A stretch of 64,000 bases of DNA from Comamonadaceae bacterium (GCA_947476465.1 CANJQN010000007.1:1-64000), one strand, 5' to 3'; counted from the stretch's first letter, positions 26,874 through 37,077 are shown. Made by a program: numbers and translations. Notes: generated by a model from the sequence alone, not told the origin.

Positions 26874-27248
26874 ATGCCCAAGACATCCAAAGCTCTGCTG
26901 CAGATGCCGCCCTCGACGGTCGCCGCCCTTGAAAAGCTCGGTGCTGACCTCGCCGTTGCCCGGCTGCGGCGGCACGAATCGCTGAAGACCTGGTCCCAGC
27001 GACTGGGCGTCAGCGTGCCCACGCTGATGCGCCTCGAATCTGGTGATCCGAGCGTCGGGGTGGGGATTTTGGCCACCGCCTTGTGGCTCGTGGGCAGAGA
27101 CACAGAACTTACCCAATTGGCCGCGCCGGAGCACGACAAGGGCGCGCTGGACCAGGATGTGCGGCAGGCGATCGCGCTGGGTCAGCAGCGCGCACGGGCG
27201 GCCGCGGAGGCTCGTTTGAGCCGGGACAAAAAGCGAGACAGCCGATGA
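26874..27248 (+). CDS. HipB-like antitoxin, XRE helix-turn-helix
   Basis: The 124-residue protein has an XRE-type DNA-binding domain at about residues 18-75 (LGADLAVARLRRHESLKTWSQ, then VSVPTLMRLESG). A basic C-terminal tail follows. It overlaps the hipA-like gene by ATGA (27245-27248). HipB proteins bind the HipA kinase and repress their own operon. The inverted repeat just upstream supports autoregulation. Confidence 0.85.
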   Translation: MPKTSKALLQMPPSTVAALEKLGADLAVARLRRHESLKTWSQRLGVSVPTLMRLESGDPSVGVGILATALWLVGRDTELTQLAAPEHDKGALDQDVRQAIALGQQRARAAAEARLSRDKKRDSR

Positions 27249-28558
27249 AGTTCGATGTCCTCTACTTGTGGTTCCTTGGCGAGCCCCGAACGCCGCGTTA
27301 TGTGGGGACACTGCGCTTGGTGGAGGCCGGGAAAGGCGTGTCGCTCCAGTATGGCCCGCTCTGGCTGCGGGATGGATTCGCGCTCAGTGAGGATCTTCCT
27401 TTGGTCGGCATGGAGCATCGGCCGCGCGGCCGGCTCGTCGCCGGAAGTGCCGTTGCGGTGGGTGCCGTGGACGATGCCCGGCCGGATCGGTGGGGCGAGC
27501 GCATCATCCAATACATCGACCGCCCGAAGCGGCTGTCGCTCATGGAGTACCTCTACTTTGCAGGCGACGACCGATTTGGTGCGTTGGGCGTGTCCACCTC
27601 CGCAACCGAATACCTGCCGCGCCGGGACGGCCCACTGCCGCGGCTTGAGCAGGCGCAGCAGCTCAGCGAGGTGGTGGCCAAAGTGGCGGCCTCCGAGCCG
27701 ATCTCCGATGTTGAACGCCGAGTGCTGACGGCGGCAGGCAGCTTCGGCGGGGCAAAGCCCAAGGCCCTGATCGAGATCGCAGGCGTGCAATGGGTCATCA
27801 AATTCTTCAATGGCGAGCCGGTCGACTCGCCCCTGATTGAGCACGCAACCATGACGCTCGCCGCAAAGGCCGGTATCCGAGTGGCACAGACCCAGGTCAT
27901 CCCGCTGGTGGGGGAGAACGCCCTTGCTATCCGACGCTTCGATCGCGCGGCCGGCGAGCAGCGGATCCACAGCATCTCCGCCAGTACGGCCTTGCGCGCC
28001 GCCGCCCCGGCTGGCCAAGAGCCAGAAATGGGCTATCCAGCTCTCGCCCTGTTGCTGCGCCGCGCCGGCGTCGCCGAGGACAACGCGAATACGCAGGACG
28101 CTGCAGAACTCTTTTGTCGAATGGTCTTCAACATCCTCCTCGACAACACCGACGACCATGAGAAAAACCACTCGCTTGTGGTTGTCTCCCCGTGGCGCAA
28201 CGGACGGTTTCGCCTCGCGCCGGCGTATGACGTGCTGCCCTCGAACTCGGGCCAAGGCTTCCAGGAATTTATCTGCGGCGACATGGGCCGGGATTCCACG
28301 CTCGACAATGCGATGTCTCAGAGCCAGTCGTTTGGCTTGACGCCGCCGCAGGCGGCAGCGCTGGTCGAGCAGGTCATTCGGGTCGTCGACACATGGCAGG
28401 ACCACTTCACCTCCTGCGGTGTGACCCAAGGCGACATCGCCCAGTTGGCCGAGAGAATCGATGGCGAAGAGCTTGTTCGCCAGCGTCGCGCGTTCAGTGC
28501 GGCCGATTACCAGGCTGCCCGCGCCCGCAAGCCGCGCCGCGGTCCCTTCAGTCCTTAG
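27245..28558 (+). CDS. HipA-like serine/threonine kinase toxin, apparently intact
   Basis: The protein (437 residues) is a HipA-family kinase whose relatives phosphorylate aminoacyl-tRNA synthetases and cause persistence. The Gly-rich loop Ser is present in [10 protein letters not shown] (S166) and the ATP Lys in WVIKFF. The catalytic site [10 protein letters not shown] holds Asp (303) and Asn (308), and the metal-binding Asp is in APAYDVLPS (329). All key residues seem in place, unlike the HipA at 50998-52344. The start overlaps hipB by four bases. Confidence 0.88.
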   Translation: MKFDVLYLWFLGEPRTPRYVGTLRLVEAGKGVSLQYGPLWLRDGFALSEDLPLVGMEHRPRGRLVAGSAVAVGAVDDARPDRWGERIIQYIDRPKRLSLMEYLYFAGDDRFGALGVSTSATEYLPRRDGPLPRLEQAQQLSEVVAKVAASEPISDVERRVLTAAGSFGGAKPKALIEIAGVQWVIKFFNGEPVDSPLIEHATMTLAAKAGIRVAQTQVIPLVGENALAIRRFDRAAGEQRIHSISASTALRAAAPAGQEPEMGYPALALLLRRAGVAEDNANTQDAAELFCRMVFNILLDNTDDHEKNHSLVVVSPWRNGRFRLAPAYDVLPSNSGQGFQEFICGDMGRDSTLDNAMSQSQSFGLTPPQAAALVEQVIRVVDTWQDHFTSCGVTQGDIAQLAERIDGEELVRQRRAFSAADYQAARARKPRRGPFSP

Positions 28559-28622
28559 CGCCTGCTCGACCCACAAGCGCCGGCAGGTCTGCTACGGTAA
28601 GGCGTCCCACCGGGAGCCACCC

Positions 28623-30008
28623 ATGCCCACACGCATCGAACACGACACCTTCGGCCCGATCGACGTCCCATCGGAGCGGCTGTGGGGCGCGCAGACCCAG
28701 CGGTCTTTGCGCAACTTCGACATCTCCGGCGAGCGGCAGCCGCGCGAGATCATTCGCGCGTTGGTGCAGGTCAAGCGCGCATCGGCCGTGGTCAACCAAC
28801 AGCTGGGGTTGCTCGACGTGCATGTGGCCGGGGCCATCGTGGCGGCGGCCGATGAGGTGCTGGCCGGGCGGCACGCGCTTGAGTTTCCGCTGGTGGTGTG
28901 GCAGACCGGCTCGGGCACGCAGACCAACATGAACGTCAACGAGGTGCTGGCCAACCGCGCCAGCGAGCTGCTGGGCGGGCCGCGCGGGCAAGGGCGGCGG
29001 GTGCACCCGAACGACGATGTGAACATGAGCCAATCGTCCAACGACGTCTACCCGACGGCCATGCACCTGGCGGCGGTGGACGCGCTGCGGCACAAGCTGC
29101 TGCCCTCGCTGGACCGCTTGCACGCCACGCTGGTCGCCAAGGCCGGCGCCTTCGACGAGATCGTGAAGATCGGCCGCACCCACCTGCAGGACGCGACGCC
29201 GCTGACGCTGGGCCAGGAGTTCTCCGGCTATGTAGCGCAGCTGGCGCAGGCGAGGCGCCACCTCGAGGCCAGCCTGCCGCACCTGTGCGAGTTGGCCCTG
29301 GGCGGCACGGCGGTGGGCACCGGGCTGAACGCGCCCGTGCATTACGCCCAAAAGGCGGCCGCCGAGCTGGCGCGCCTGACCGGGCTGCCTCTGGTGAGCG
29401 CACCCAACAAGTTCGAGGTGATGGCGGCGGCCGATGCGCTGGTGCATGCGCACGGCGCGCTCAAGGGTCTGGCCGCCAGCCTGATGAAGATCGCCAACGA
29501 CATCCGCTGGCTGGCCAGCGGGCCGCGCAGCGGCATCGGCGAGCTGCGCATTCCCGAGAACGAGCCGGGCTCGTCCATCATGCCGGGCAAGGTCAACCCC
29601 ACCCAATGTGAAGCGGTCACCATGCTGTGCTGCCAGGTGTTCGGAAACGACGTCGCTGTGAACTTTGGCGGCGCTTCGGGCAATTTCGAGCTGAATGTGT
29701 TCCGCCCCATGATCGCGCACAACTTCCAGCAGAGCGTGCGCCTGCTGGCCGATGGCATGGCCAGTTTCAACGACCATTGTGCCGTCGGCATCGAACCTGA
29801 TCGCGAGCGCATCGCGCAGCTGGTCGAGCGTTCGCTGATGCTGGTGACGGCGCTCAATCCGCACATCGGCTACGACAAGGCCGCGCAGATCGCCAAGAAG
29901 GCGCACCACGACGGCGGCACGCTGCGCGAGGCGGCGCTGGCGCTGGGGTATGTGACGGCGCAGGACTTTGACCGCTGGATCGACCCGGCCCGGATGGTCG
30001 GACACTGA
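28623..30008 (+). CDS. fumC: Class II fumarate hydratase
   Basis: The 461-residue, iron-independent, oxygen-stable fumarase belongs to the aspartase/fumarase superfamily. Signatures are [31 protein letters not shown], the catalytic-loop sequence [15 protein letters not shown] and the [10 protein letters not shown] stretch. The ATG at 28623 follows GGAGCC. It backs up the class I enzyme at 21150, a pairing usually tied to iron or oxidative stress. It is 64 bases downstream of hipA but is probably a separate unit. Confidence 0.95.
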   Translation: MPTRIEHDTFGPIDVPSERLWGAQTQRSLRNFDISGERQPREIIRALVQVKRASAVVNQQLGLLDVHVAGAIVAAADEVLAGRHALEFPLVVWQTGSGTQTNMNVNEVLANRASELLGGPRGQGRRVHPNDDVNMSQSSNDVYPTAMHLAAVDALRHKLLPSLDRLHATLVAKAGAFDEIVKIGRTHLQDATPLTLGQEFSGYVAQLAQARRHLEASLPHLCELALGGTAVGTGLNAPVHYAQKAAAELARLTGLPLVSAPNKFEVMAAADALVHAHGALKGLAASLMKIANDIRWLASGPRSGIGELRIPENEPGSSIMPGKVNPTQCEAVTMLCCQVFGNDVAVNFGGASGNFELNVFRPMIAHNFQQSVRLLADGMASFNDHCAVGIEPDRERIAQLVERSLMLVTALNPHIGYDKAAQIAKKAHHDGGTLREAALALGYVTAQDFDRWIDPARMVGH

Positions 30009-30160
30009 GGCCATTGGAGGTATGGTCGGTAAGAATTTAATACGGGTGTCTGTATTGCTTCTTGTAACGATATGTGTAGCCTGATGCTCATCAATACGCC
30101 ATGGGGTAACGGGTGTGATTCGTCACCAGCGATCGACCGCGACAGCGTCTGGACACGTCC

Positions 30161-32275
30161 GTGAATAGCGCCGTGCGGCCTGGCGCCGTCTTTCAGCGCC
30201 AGTTGCGGCTGCAACGAATGAAGGCGGCGGCCGGGCGTTGGTTGATGCGCTGGGTTCGCTTCGGGCTGGCCCGCGATGCGCTTTTCTTCCTGGTTCTGGT
30301 GGTCGTGGTGCTCGCAGTGGTGGCGGCCGCCTGGGACCGGTTTATTGTTGACCCGCGCGTTGAAACGGTGATCGTTCCGGCGGCAGCCCACTTGGGCAGC
30401 GTTGCGGCCGCGGCGTCCGCCATGCCCCCAGCGGAGCGCGATGCGTTCCTCAAGGACATCGTGCAACGGTCCGAAGGCGCCTTGGCGCTGGACGATCCCC
30501 AGCGATGGGAGTTGTCCGAGCCGGCCTCCGCGCTGCGCGCCAGGGGGCTGGCCATCCTGCGAGAGCAACTTCCCGACCGGGTGGTCGCCTTCAGCGCGAA
30601 GGGCGGCAACATGTTCTGGTTGGCTCTTCCGGGCGAGGCCGCCGACGGCGCCACTTGGTTGCGCATGAGGGCGGCAGGCGACGACCAGGGCCGCGCCGTC
30701 TTGCTTGCGGCCGTCATTTCCAGCGGGGCGCTGTTCGGCGTTGCGGCTGCCTTCATGCTCGGGCTGCAGACGCGCAAGCAGGTTCGCGGATGGGCCGCCA
30801 CCAGCGTGCCGGGGGCGGACGCGAGCGATGTGCCAAGGCTCGAGGACGCAAGGATCCACTTACGTGCCTTGCACGCGCTTGATGCGCAGGCGTCCTCGGC
30901 CGCCCGCGATTCGCTAGCGCAGCTTGAGCAACTGTGCGAGCGCCTGGCCGACGGCCCGAAGCACCCGGTTTCCGCCTCGGCTGCCACTGCGCAGGGCGTA
31001 CCGCTTGCGCCCCGCTGGACGGCGGTGCGGGGCAGGCTGCGAGTGGACTTCCTGGCGGACGTCGCCACCATGCTGGTGTTGCTCGGTTTGGTGCTCGGCG
31101 GTTTGGGGTTGACTTTTGATCGGCTGATTGCCCAGCCGCGCTTTGAGACTTCCGCTGACTTCGTCGCCATCCAGATTCGAGGCCTGCGCAACGCGATGCA
31201 GGCGCTGCCGCCTGAGCGCAGGCAGGCTTTTCTGGGCGACATTTTCCGCAGCAGTCTCGGGCGCATCGCGGCGGACGATCCTGGCCGGTGGCAACTGGCC
31301 CCGCCGCAGACCCGGTTGTACGGGGTGTTTCTGAGTAACTTGCGTGAGAAACTTCCTGGCGTGGTGCTGTACACCACCCATGATCCTGTTCGGTTGCTGT
31401 GGTTCTCGCTGGGTCCAGGCTCTGGTCCCGACCCAAATTCCCCTGAGGAGGTCTGGCTGCGGATAAGCGCTGTGGGCGCGGCGGGCGCCCCGCAGGTGAT
31501 AGTGCGCAGCATCTTCGCCGTCTTGGTGGCGGTCGCGATGATCGTGGTTTGGCGCGGCCGCCAGCGGGCCGAGCGCCTGATGTTGGCGCTGCGGCGGGTG
31601 CGGGACGAGCGGCAAGCTCCCACCTCGTCATCCCTGGACGACGACGTGGACGAGGCGCAGAGCGCGATAGCATCGGATCCGCGGCTGCACCGATCGATCG
31701 AAGAGGTGATGCGCCAGCGCGAAAAAGACGAGCTTGGCCGGGCCCGGCTTGCGCGCCAGGCGCACGAGTGCATTGCGCGGCTTCGGTTGCTGCGTCCTGC
31801 CGGGTCGGCCGGCGCAGCCTTTGAAGCTCTGCTCGAACCGATGGAACGATGGATCGGTCGCATCGAGCCGCACGCCGCCGTGGGCGGCGCGCCCGCGGCC
31901 GATGTCATCGACATCAACGACGTGCTCGAGCGCGTGGCGCAGTACGCCGAGGTGCCGGTGCGGCTGGAGCAGGGCGGGGTGCCCTATGTGAACCTGAGTC
32001 CCAGCGCGGCCTTGCGCCTGCTGCGGTCGCTGCTGCAGGGGCTGGAGCCCGACTTTGCCGTGGGGGTGGACATCACCTCCACCATGGACCACGGTTGGGT
32101 GGTGGTTCAGGTGCGCGACCCGGTAGGGGCCGCCTCCGAGGCGCAGATGATGGCGCGCGAAGGCATTGAGGTGGCGCGAAACCTTGCCTTAACCCATGGT
32201 GGGCTGTTGCGGCTGGTGCCGCTACCCGACGGTGGCTGGCAGGGCGAGGTCTGGCTTCCCTGCGCCCGCCTGTAG
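30161..32275 (+). CDS. Membrane sensor with duplicated periplasmic module and degenerate kinase end
   Basis: The protein (704 residues) has four predicted membrane helices (about 41-58, 180-200, 302-320, 447-465). They enclose two homologous periplasmic segments (about 88-170 and 348-436). Each has a Pro-Pro-x-x-R/D-x-x-F-L-x-D-I start, then DDPxRWxL, LREQLP/LREKLP, VV, FWLALP/LWFSLG and WLR. The C-terminal 560-704 region resembles a histidine-kinase ATPase domain, but no clear HisKA His, N, G1 or G2 box is visible. No response-regulator gene is adjacent. The start is GTG at 30161; an ATG at 30218 is possible. It looks like a histidine-kinase derivative that may work by binding rather than phosphorylation. 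Confidence 0.75.
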   Translation: MNSAVRPGAVFQRQLRLQRMKAAAGRWLMRWVRFGLARDALFFLVLVVVVLAVVAAAWDRFIVDPRVETVIVPAAAHLGSVAAAASAMPPAERDAFLKDIVQRSEGALALDDPQRWELSEPASALRARGLAILREQLPDRVVAFSAKGGNMFWLALPGEAADGATWLRMRAAGDDQGRAVLLAAVISSGALFGVAAAFMLGLQTRKQVRGWAATSVPGADASDVPRLEDARIHLRALHALDAQASSAARDSLAQLEQLCERLADGPKHPVSASAATAQGVPLAPRWTAVRGRLRVDFLADVATMLVLLGLVLGGLGLTFDRLIAQPRFETSADFVAIQIRGLRNAMQALPPERRQAFLGDIFRSSLGRIAADDPGRWQLAPPQTRLYGVFLSNLREKLPGVVLYTTHDPVRLLWFSLGPGSGPDPNSPEEVWLRISAVGAAGAPQVIVRSIFAVLVAVAMIVVWRGRQRAERLMLALRRVRDERQAPTSSSLDDDVDEAQSAIASDPRLHRSIEEVMRQREKDELGRARLARQAHECIARLRLLRPAGSAGAAFEALLEPMERWIGRIEPHAAVGGAPAADVIDINDVLERVAQYAEVPVRLEQGGVPYVNLSPSAALRLLRSLLQGLEPDFAVGVDITSTMDHGWVVVQVRDPVGAASEAQMMAREGIEVARNLALTHGGLLRLVPLPDGGWQGEVWLPCARL

Positions 32276-32293
32276 TGCGGCCTAGCTCCCGCT

Positions 32294-32905
32294 TCAGTGT
32301 TTGTTGGCCGACGCCGTCCCAGCCATCAACCGGTCGGTGTAGGCGATGGCCATGGCCGAGAACAGAAACGCGATATGGATTGCCGTCTGGGCGATCAGCA
32401 CCTTGTCTGAGTAGTTTTCGGCGTTGATGAAGGTCTTGAGCAGGTGGATCGAGCTGATGCCGATGATGGCGGTGGCCAGCTTGACCTTGAGCACCGACGC
32501 GTTCACGTGGCTGAGCCACTCGGGCTGGTCGGGGTGGCCTGCGAGGTTCATCCGGCTGACAAAGGTCTCGTAGCCGCCGATGATCACCATGATCAGCAGG
32601 TTGGAGATCATCACCACGTCGATCAGCGCGAGCACCACCAGCATGATCACCGTCTCGTTCAGGCCCGTCAGGGGGGCGCCGCTCTTGTAGCCGATGCTGG
32701 TCACCAGCTTTTGCAGCGCGTCCTGGCTGCCGAAGGCGGCTTCCAGCAGGTGCACCAGCTCCACCCAGAAGTGAAACACGTACACACCTTGCGCGGCGAT
32801 CAGGCCCAGGTAGAGCGGCAGCTGCAGCCAGCGGCTGGCAAAAATCAGGTTGGGAAGAGGGCGCAGGGGAGGGTTCCTGGGAGGTGCGGATTTGGTGTCA
32901 GCCAT
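32294..32905 (-). CDS. YqhA-like (UPF0114/TIGR00645) membrane protein
   Basis: The 203-residue inner-membrane protein has about four hydrophobic segments (PLYLGLIAAQGVYVFHFW, IMLVVLALIDVVMISNLLIM, LATAIIGISSIHLLKTFI, IAFLFSAMAIAY). The family-specific GGYETFVSRMNLAGHPDQPEWL stretch is present. The function of YqhA proteins is unknown. The ATG at 32905 gives the expected N-terminus. It is convergent with the sensor gene and divergent from acs. Confidence 0.86.
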   Translation of the reverse strand: MADTKSAPPRNPPLRPLPNLIFASRWLQLPLYLGLIAAQGVYVFHFWVELVHLLEAAFGSQDALQKLVTSIGYKSGAPLTGLNETVIMLVVLALIDVVMISNLLIMVIIGGYETFVSRMNLAGHPDQPEWLSHVNASVLKVKLATAIIGISSIHLLKTFINAENYSDKVLIAQTAIHIAFLFSAMAIAYTDRLMAGTASANKH

Positions 32906-33067
32906 GAAGAGTGGACTCGCGAAGTTCGTGCATTCTACGGGTGGCTCGACACAAGGTGGCGCGGCGCGGCACACTCGCAGATGTTCCGGCGCTCGGCGCG
33001 AGTCAGTGGCATGTAAGTGCCCCAGCCGAAAGTTGCGCCCGAAGTCGAACACTATCCGGAGACAAGC

Positions 33068-35053
33068 ATGAGCGCCATTGAGTCGGTCCTGGTCGAGAAC
33101 CGCGTCTTTCCTCCCTCGGACGCCGCCATGAAGGGCGCCCGCATCGCCGGCATGCCGGCCTACGACGCGCTGTGCCGGGAGGCGCAGGCCGATTTCGAGG
33201 GCTTCTGGTCGCGCCTGGCGCGCGAGCACCTGGTCTGGACTCGCCCGTTCACCCGCACGCTCGACGAGAGCCAGGCGCCGTTCTACAAGTGGTTCGAGGA
33301 CGGCGAGCTCAACGCATCGGCCAACTGCCTCGATCGGCACATCGGAACGCCGGTGGAGCACAAGACCGCCATCGTCTTCGAGGCCGACGACGGCGCCATC
33401 ACCCGCGTGACCTACCGCGAGCTGCTCGATCGGGTCAGCCGCTTCGCCAACGCCCTCAAGGCCCAAGGCGTGCAAAAGGGTGATCGCGTCATCATCTACA
33501 TGCCCATGACCATCGAGGGCGTGGTGGCCATGCAGGCCTGCGCGCGCATCGGCGCCACCCACAGCGTGGTGTTCGGCGGCTTCTCGGCCAAGGCCCTGCA
33601 TGAGCGCATCATCGATGCTGGCGCGGTGGCGGTGATCACCGCCAACTACCAGATGCGCGGCGGCAAGGAGTTGCCCCTCAAGTCGATTGTCGACGAGGCC
33701 ATCGCCATGGGCGGCTGCGTCACGCTGCGCACCGTGTTCGTCTATGAACGCACGGCCACGGCCTGCAACATGGTCGCCGGCCGCGACATGAGCTTCGGCG
33801 ACGCGCTGGCCGGCCAGCCGGTCCAATGCGCCCCGGTGCCCGTGGGCGCCGAACATCCGCTGTTCATCCTGTACACCTCGGGCTCCACCGGCAAACCCAA
33901 GGGCGTGCAACACGCCACCGGCGGCTACCTGCTGTGGGCCAATCTCACCATGCAGTGGACCTTCGACATCCGCCCCGAGGATGTGTTCTGGTGCACGGCC
34001 GACATCGGCTGGATCACCGGCCACACCTACGTGGCCTACGGTCCGTTGGCCGCCGGCGCCACCCAGGTCGTGTTCGAGGGCGTGCCCACCTACCCGGACG
34101 CCGGCCGCTTCTGGCAGATGATCGAGCGCCACAAAGTCAGCGTGTTCTACACCGCGCCCACCGCCATCCGCTCGCTGATCAAGGCGGCTGAGACCGACGA
34201 GAAGGTCCACCCTAGAAGGTGGGACCTGACCAGCCTTCGCATCCTGGGCAGCGTCGGCGAGCCGATCAACCCCGAGGCCTGGATGTGGTACCACCGCCAT
34301 ATCGGCGGTGAGCGTTGCCCCATCGTCGACACCTTCTGGCAGACCGAAACCGGCGGCCACGTCATTACACCCTTGCCGGGCGCCACGCCGCTGGTGCCCG
34401 GCTCGTGCACCCTGCCGCTGCCGGGCATCATGGCCGCCGTCGTCGACGAGACCGGCAAGGACATTCCCAACGGCTCGGGCGGCTTGCTGGTCATCAAGCG
34501 CCCCTGGCCGTCGATGATCCGCACCATCTGGAACGACCCGGAGCGCTTCAAAAAGAGCTATTTCCCCGAGGAAATGGGCGGCACGATCTACCTGGCCGGC
34601 GACGGTGCGGTCCGCAGCACCGACCGCGGCTATTTCCGCATCACCGGCCGCATCGACGACGTGCTCAACGTCTCGGGCCACCGCCTGGGCACGATGGAGA
34701 TCGAATCGGCCCTGGTGTCCAAGACCGACCTGGTGGCCGAGGCTGCCGTGGTCGGCCGCCCGGACGACCTCACCGGCGAGGCTGTCTGCGCCTTCGTCGT
34801 GCTCAAGCGCCCGCGCCCCACCGGCGAGGAGGCCAAAAAAATAGCCACCGAACTGCGCAACTGGGTGGCCAAGGAGATCGGCCCGATCGCCAAGCCCAAG
34901 GACATCCGCTTCGGCGAGAACCTGCCCAAGACCCGCAGCGGCAAGATCATGCGCCGCTTGCTGCGCAGCATCGCCAAGGGCGAAGCGATCACGCAGGACA
35001 CCTCCACCCTGGAAAATCCGGCCATTCTCGACCAGCTGTCGGAAGCTCACTGA
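33068..35053 (+). CDS. acs: Acetyl-CoA synthetase (AMP-forming), acetate/propionate-CoA ligase type
   Basis: The protein (661 residues) is an ANL-superfamily enzyme that activates acetate to acetyl-CoA with ATP. It has the N-terminal ACAS domain ([19 protein letters not shown]), the P-loop-like [11 protein letters not shown], and FWQTETGGH. The catalytic, acetylatable Lys is in [14 protein letters not shown]. Propionate is an alternative substrate; residues deciding this were not resolved. A strong intrinsic terminator follows (35094-35120). Confidence 0.94.
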   Translation: MSAIESVLVENRVFPPSDAAMKGARIAGMPAYDALCREAQADFEGFWSRLAREHLVWTRPFTRTLDESQAPFYKWFEDGELNASANCLDRHIGTPVEHKTAIVFEADDGAITRVTYRELLDRVSRFANALKAQGVQKGDRVIIYMPMTIEGVVAMQACARIGATHSVVFGGFSAKALHERIIDAGAVAVITANYQMRGGKELPLKSIVDEAIAMGGCVTLRTVFVYERTATACNMVAGRDMSFGDALAGQPVQCAPVPVGAEHPLFILYTSGSTGKPKGVQHATGGYLLWANLTMQWTFDIRPEDVFWCTADIGWITGHTYVAYGPLAAGATQVVFEGVPTYPDAGRFWQMIERHKVSVFYTAPTAIRSLIKAAETDEKVHPRRWDLTSLRILGSVGEPINPEAWMWYHRHIGGERCPIVDTFWQTETGGHVITPLPGATPLVPGSCTLPLPGIMAAVVDETGKDIPNGSGGLLVIKRPWPSMIRTIWNDPERFKKSYFPEEMGGTIYLAGDGAVRSTDRGYFRITGRIDDVLNVSGHRLGTMEIESALVSKTDLVAEAAVVGRPDDLTGEAVCAFVVLKRPRPTGEEAKKIATELRNWVAKEIGPIAKPKDIRFGENLPKTRSGKIMRRLLRSIAKGEAITQDTSTLENPAILDQLSEAH

Positions 35054-35093
35054 TCCGGCGTGGCCGCGAGGCCGCGACCACGCTGCGCACCCC

Positions 35094-35120
35094 AAGCCCG
35101 CCCATGTTGCGGGCTTTTTT
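35094..35120 (+). terminator. Intrinsic terminator after acs
   Basis: AAGCCCGC (35094-35101) pairs with GCGGGCTT (35109-35116) around loop CCATGTT, and six Ts end at 35120. This is a textbook Rho-independent terminator, 41 bases after the acs stop. Confidence 0.9.
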
Positions 35121-35235
35121 CACGGTCTGACGTCAAGGCGTCAAGGCCCGGAAACCTTTGCCGCCATAAAAGTGAGAACCTTCGTGCACATTGCAGCGCG
35201 GTGCCAAAAGGCGCATCAGCGCAAGGAGGTAAGCC

Positions 35236-37077
35236 ATGGACAACAAGATTCACAAAAGCTTTCGGTCCAGCGTGGACTGGGATCAGTTCTCGAGTGCGAC
35301 CAAAGACACCAAGACATCACCCATGCTTCGATCGGGGCGCGTGCAGCACATCCAGCAGGTGGCCGGGCCATCTGTGGCGGCCCGCAAGACCCGCGAACAC
35401 AAGGGCTCGCTGCCTTCGCCGGTGCAGGTCTGCAAGGCTGTCGACCTGTTTTGTGTGACTGGCATCACCGACGAGGCAGTGGCCTCGCTCAAGAAGCTGG
35501 TGGTTCGCCATTCGCATCCGCAGGCCAGCGGCCGCCGGATCGACACGCCGCAACTCGAGGCCATCACCGCGCCGTTCATCGCCAGTTTCGAGCGCCTGTG
35601 CGCTGCCTCCAAGCGCGGCCCAGGCGTGCTGCGCCAGGTGATCTCCGAGGTCGAGGAGACGCTTGGCGGCGGGGATGCCGCAAGCCGGCAGATCGCCGGC
35701 CCACTGCTGGACATGATTCCGCCCTCCACCGGGCTCACCACGCGCGAGCAGATCCTGCTGCCCAGTGCGATGGTCCAGGCGGCTTTGTGCGGGCTCGACG
35801 GCGCCGGGGCGCCCGGTCACGGCATCCTGGTGCTGCAGCAGCGCCTCTACCAAGGCGCCAACTGGAACGAGTCCCCCGACTGGATCACCTCCCTGTTCCG
35901 CGGCGCCATCAAGGCGACGCAGCCCGACACCCCCGCCGGAGCGGACCTCGCCAGGTTGGTGGTGCGGCACTTCATCGACACGCGGGCTGTGCGCATTCCG
36001 GCAGCGGCGTTGGCGCCGGCGGTGCTCGGGATGCTCGAAGGCCTGGCCAGCGCCACCGCCGTTGACAGCCGCGAACAGGCCATGTCACTGGTGCGCGAGT
36101 TGGAACACCGCCTGGCCCCGGCGCAGTTGGGCGCCCTGTGCCGCGGCGTGGTCAGGCACCTGTGCGTGCCGGCCCGCGCGCACACCGCGACAGTGGAATG
36201 GCTGCTCACTCACGCAACCCGCGGTTCCCTGGACCGGCAGCGGCAACTGGCGGTCGGCATGGCCGTGGCATCGCAATTGGAGGCCCATGGCCTCACGGCC
36301 CGCCTGCATGTGCCCAGTCGGTGGATCGCGTTGGGATTGCGGGTGGGTGGCGATCCGCTCCAGATCCTCGATGCGGACCTGCTTTCGCGTGAGCGGGCCG
36401 ATCTGCTGGTGCTGGCCTGGGAAGTCGAGGCCTCGGACGGCCGCGCACCCACGCACCAGGATTTGCGGGCCATTGCCGCATCCACTCTCCCCCTGGAGGA
36501 CATGGCCAGTGCCCTGGGCGGCATCCTGCCCCTGTGCCAGGGCTACCCTTGCCCCCGGCTTCTTGCGGCCGCCCGGGACGGTCTGCTGGACAAGGCATTC
36601 CCGCCCCGCAGTCGTGTGGCCGAGAGCAAGGCGCAGGAACAGCCGCTGTCCCCCGTCGCGGGTGGTCCGCTGGAGTCGTCCGCCGCGGCCACCCTGCGGG
36701 ATGAGTCGGCCCCCCATCGGGCATTCGAGGCGCTCTACCGTCCGGTGACGCAGGCCACCGCGCAGCTGCGAACCGGTCGACGCGGTGGCGGTGCGAAGGA
36801 GTTTGATGCCTGTCAGGCGGGCGTCGAGGCAATGCTGACCATGGTGAATGCCGAACTTGATGCGGTGACCGGGGCCCCCTCGGGCGCAGCGCAGCCGTTC
36901 GATGCGTATCCGCGCCTGAAAAGCGAGATTGCGGGCTGGCTGAAGGCCTATCAGGGTGCGGGCGAAACCGCACGGGCCGACGATGTCGAAGTCCCGTCCA
37001 ACGTCACGGCAGGCCCATCCAATCCCGGGCCACTGGAGCAACTGAGCAGCCTGTTCCATGCCTGGTGGTCACGTTGA
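35236..37077 (+). CDS. Orphan 613-residue helical protein, function unknown
   Basis: I do not recognise a family. The first 30 residues (MDNKIHKSFRSSVDWDQFSS then ATKDTKTSP) are polar, Ser/Lys-rich and unlike the rest. The remainder is Ala/Leu-rich, apparently all-helical, with many short amphipathic segments. There is no signal peptide, membrane helix or catalytic motif. A disordered stretch near residues 460-490 precedes a last helical region. A near-perfect AAGGAGGT ribosome binding site precedes the ATG. Terminators lie on both sides (35094-35120 and 37106-37130), so it is a self-contained unit. A cytoplasmic or secreted effector-like role is possible but unproven. Confidence 0.75.
   Translation: MDNKIHKSFRSSVDWDQFSSATKDTKTSPMLRSGRVQHIQQVAGPSVAARKTREHKGSLPSPVQVCKAVDLFCVTGITDEAVASLKKLVVRHSHPQASGRRIDTPQLEAITAPFIASFERLCAASKRGPGVLRQVISEVEETLGGGDAASRQIAGPLLDMIPPSTGLTTREQILLPSAMVQAALCGLDGAGAPGHGILVLQQRLYQGANWNESPDWITSLFRGAIKATQPDTPAGADLARLVVRHFIDTRAVRIPAAALAPAVLGMLEGLASATAVDSREQAMSLVRELEHRLAPAQLGALCRGVVRHLCVPARAHTATVEWLLTHATRGSLDRQRQLAVGMAVASQLEAHGLTARLHVPSRWIALGLRVGGDPLQILDADLLSRERADLLVLAWEVEASDGRAPTHQDLRAIAASTLPLEDMASALGGILPLCQGYPCPRLLAAARDGLLDKAFPPRSRVAESKAQEQPLSPVAGGPLESSAAATLRDESAPHRAFEALYRPVTQATAQLRTGRRGGGAKEFDACQAGVEAMLTMVNAELDAVTGAPSGAAQPFDAYPRLKSEIAGWLKAYQGAGETARADDVEVPSNVTAGPSNPGPLEQLSSLFHAWWSR

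Noticed and set aside
30022..30084. 20-codon hydrophobic open frame before the duplicated sensor gene
   Set aside because: GGAGGT directly abuts its ATG with no spacer, so translation is doubtful, and nothing else supports it.
32294..35095. 933-codon minus-strand frame containing the YqhA-like gene
   Set aside because: The upstream 700 codons are antisense to acs. The ATG at 32905 gives the known protein length.
35236..35330. Type III secretion signal on the orphan protein
   Set aside because: The polar N-terminus is compatible, but no secretion genes or promoter box are present, so it was not called.
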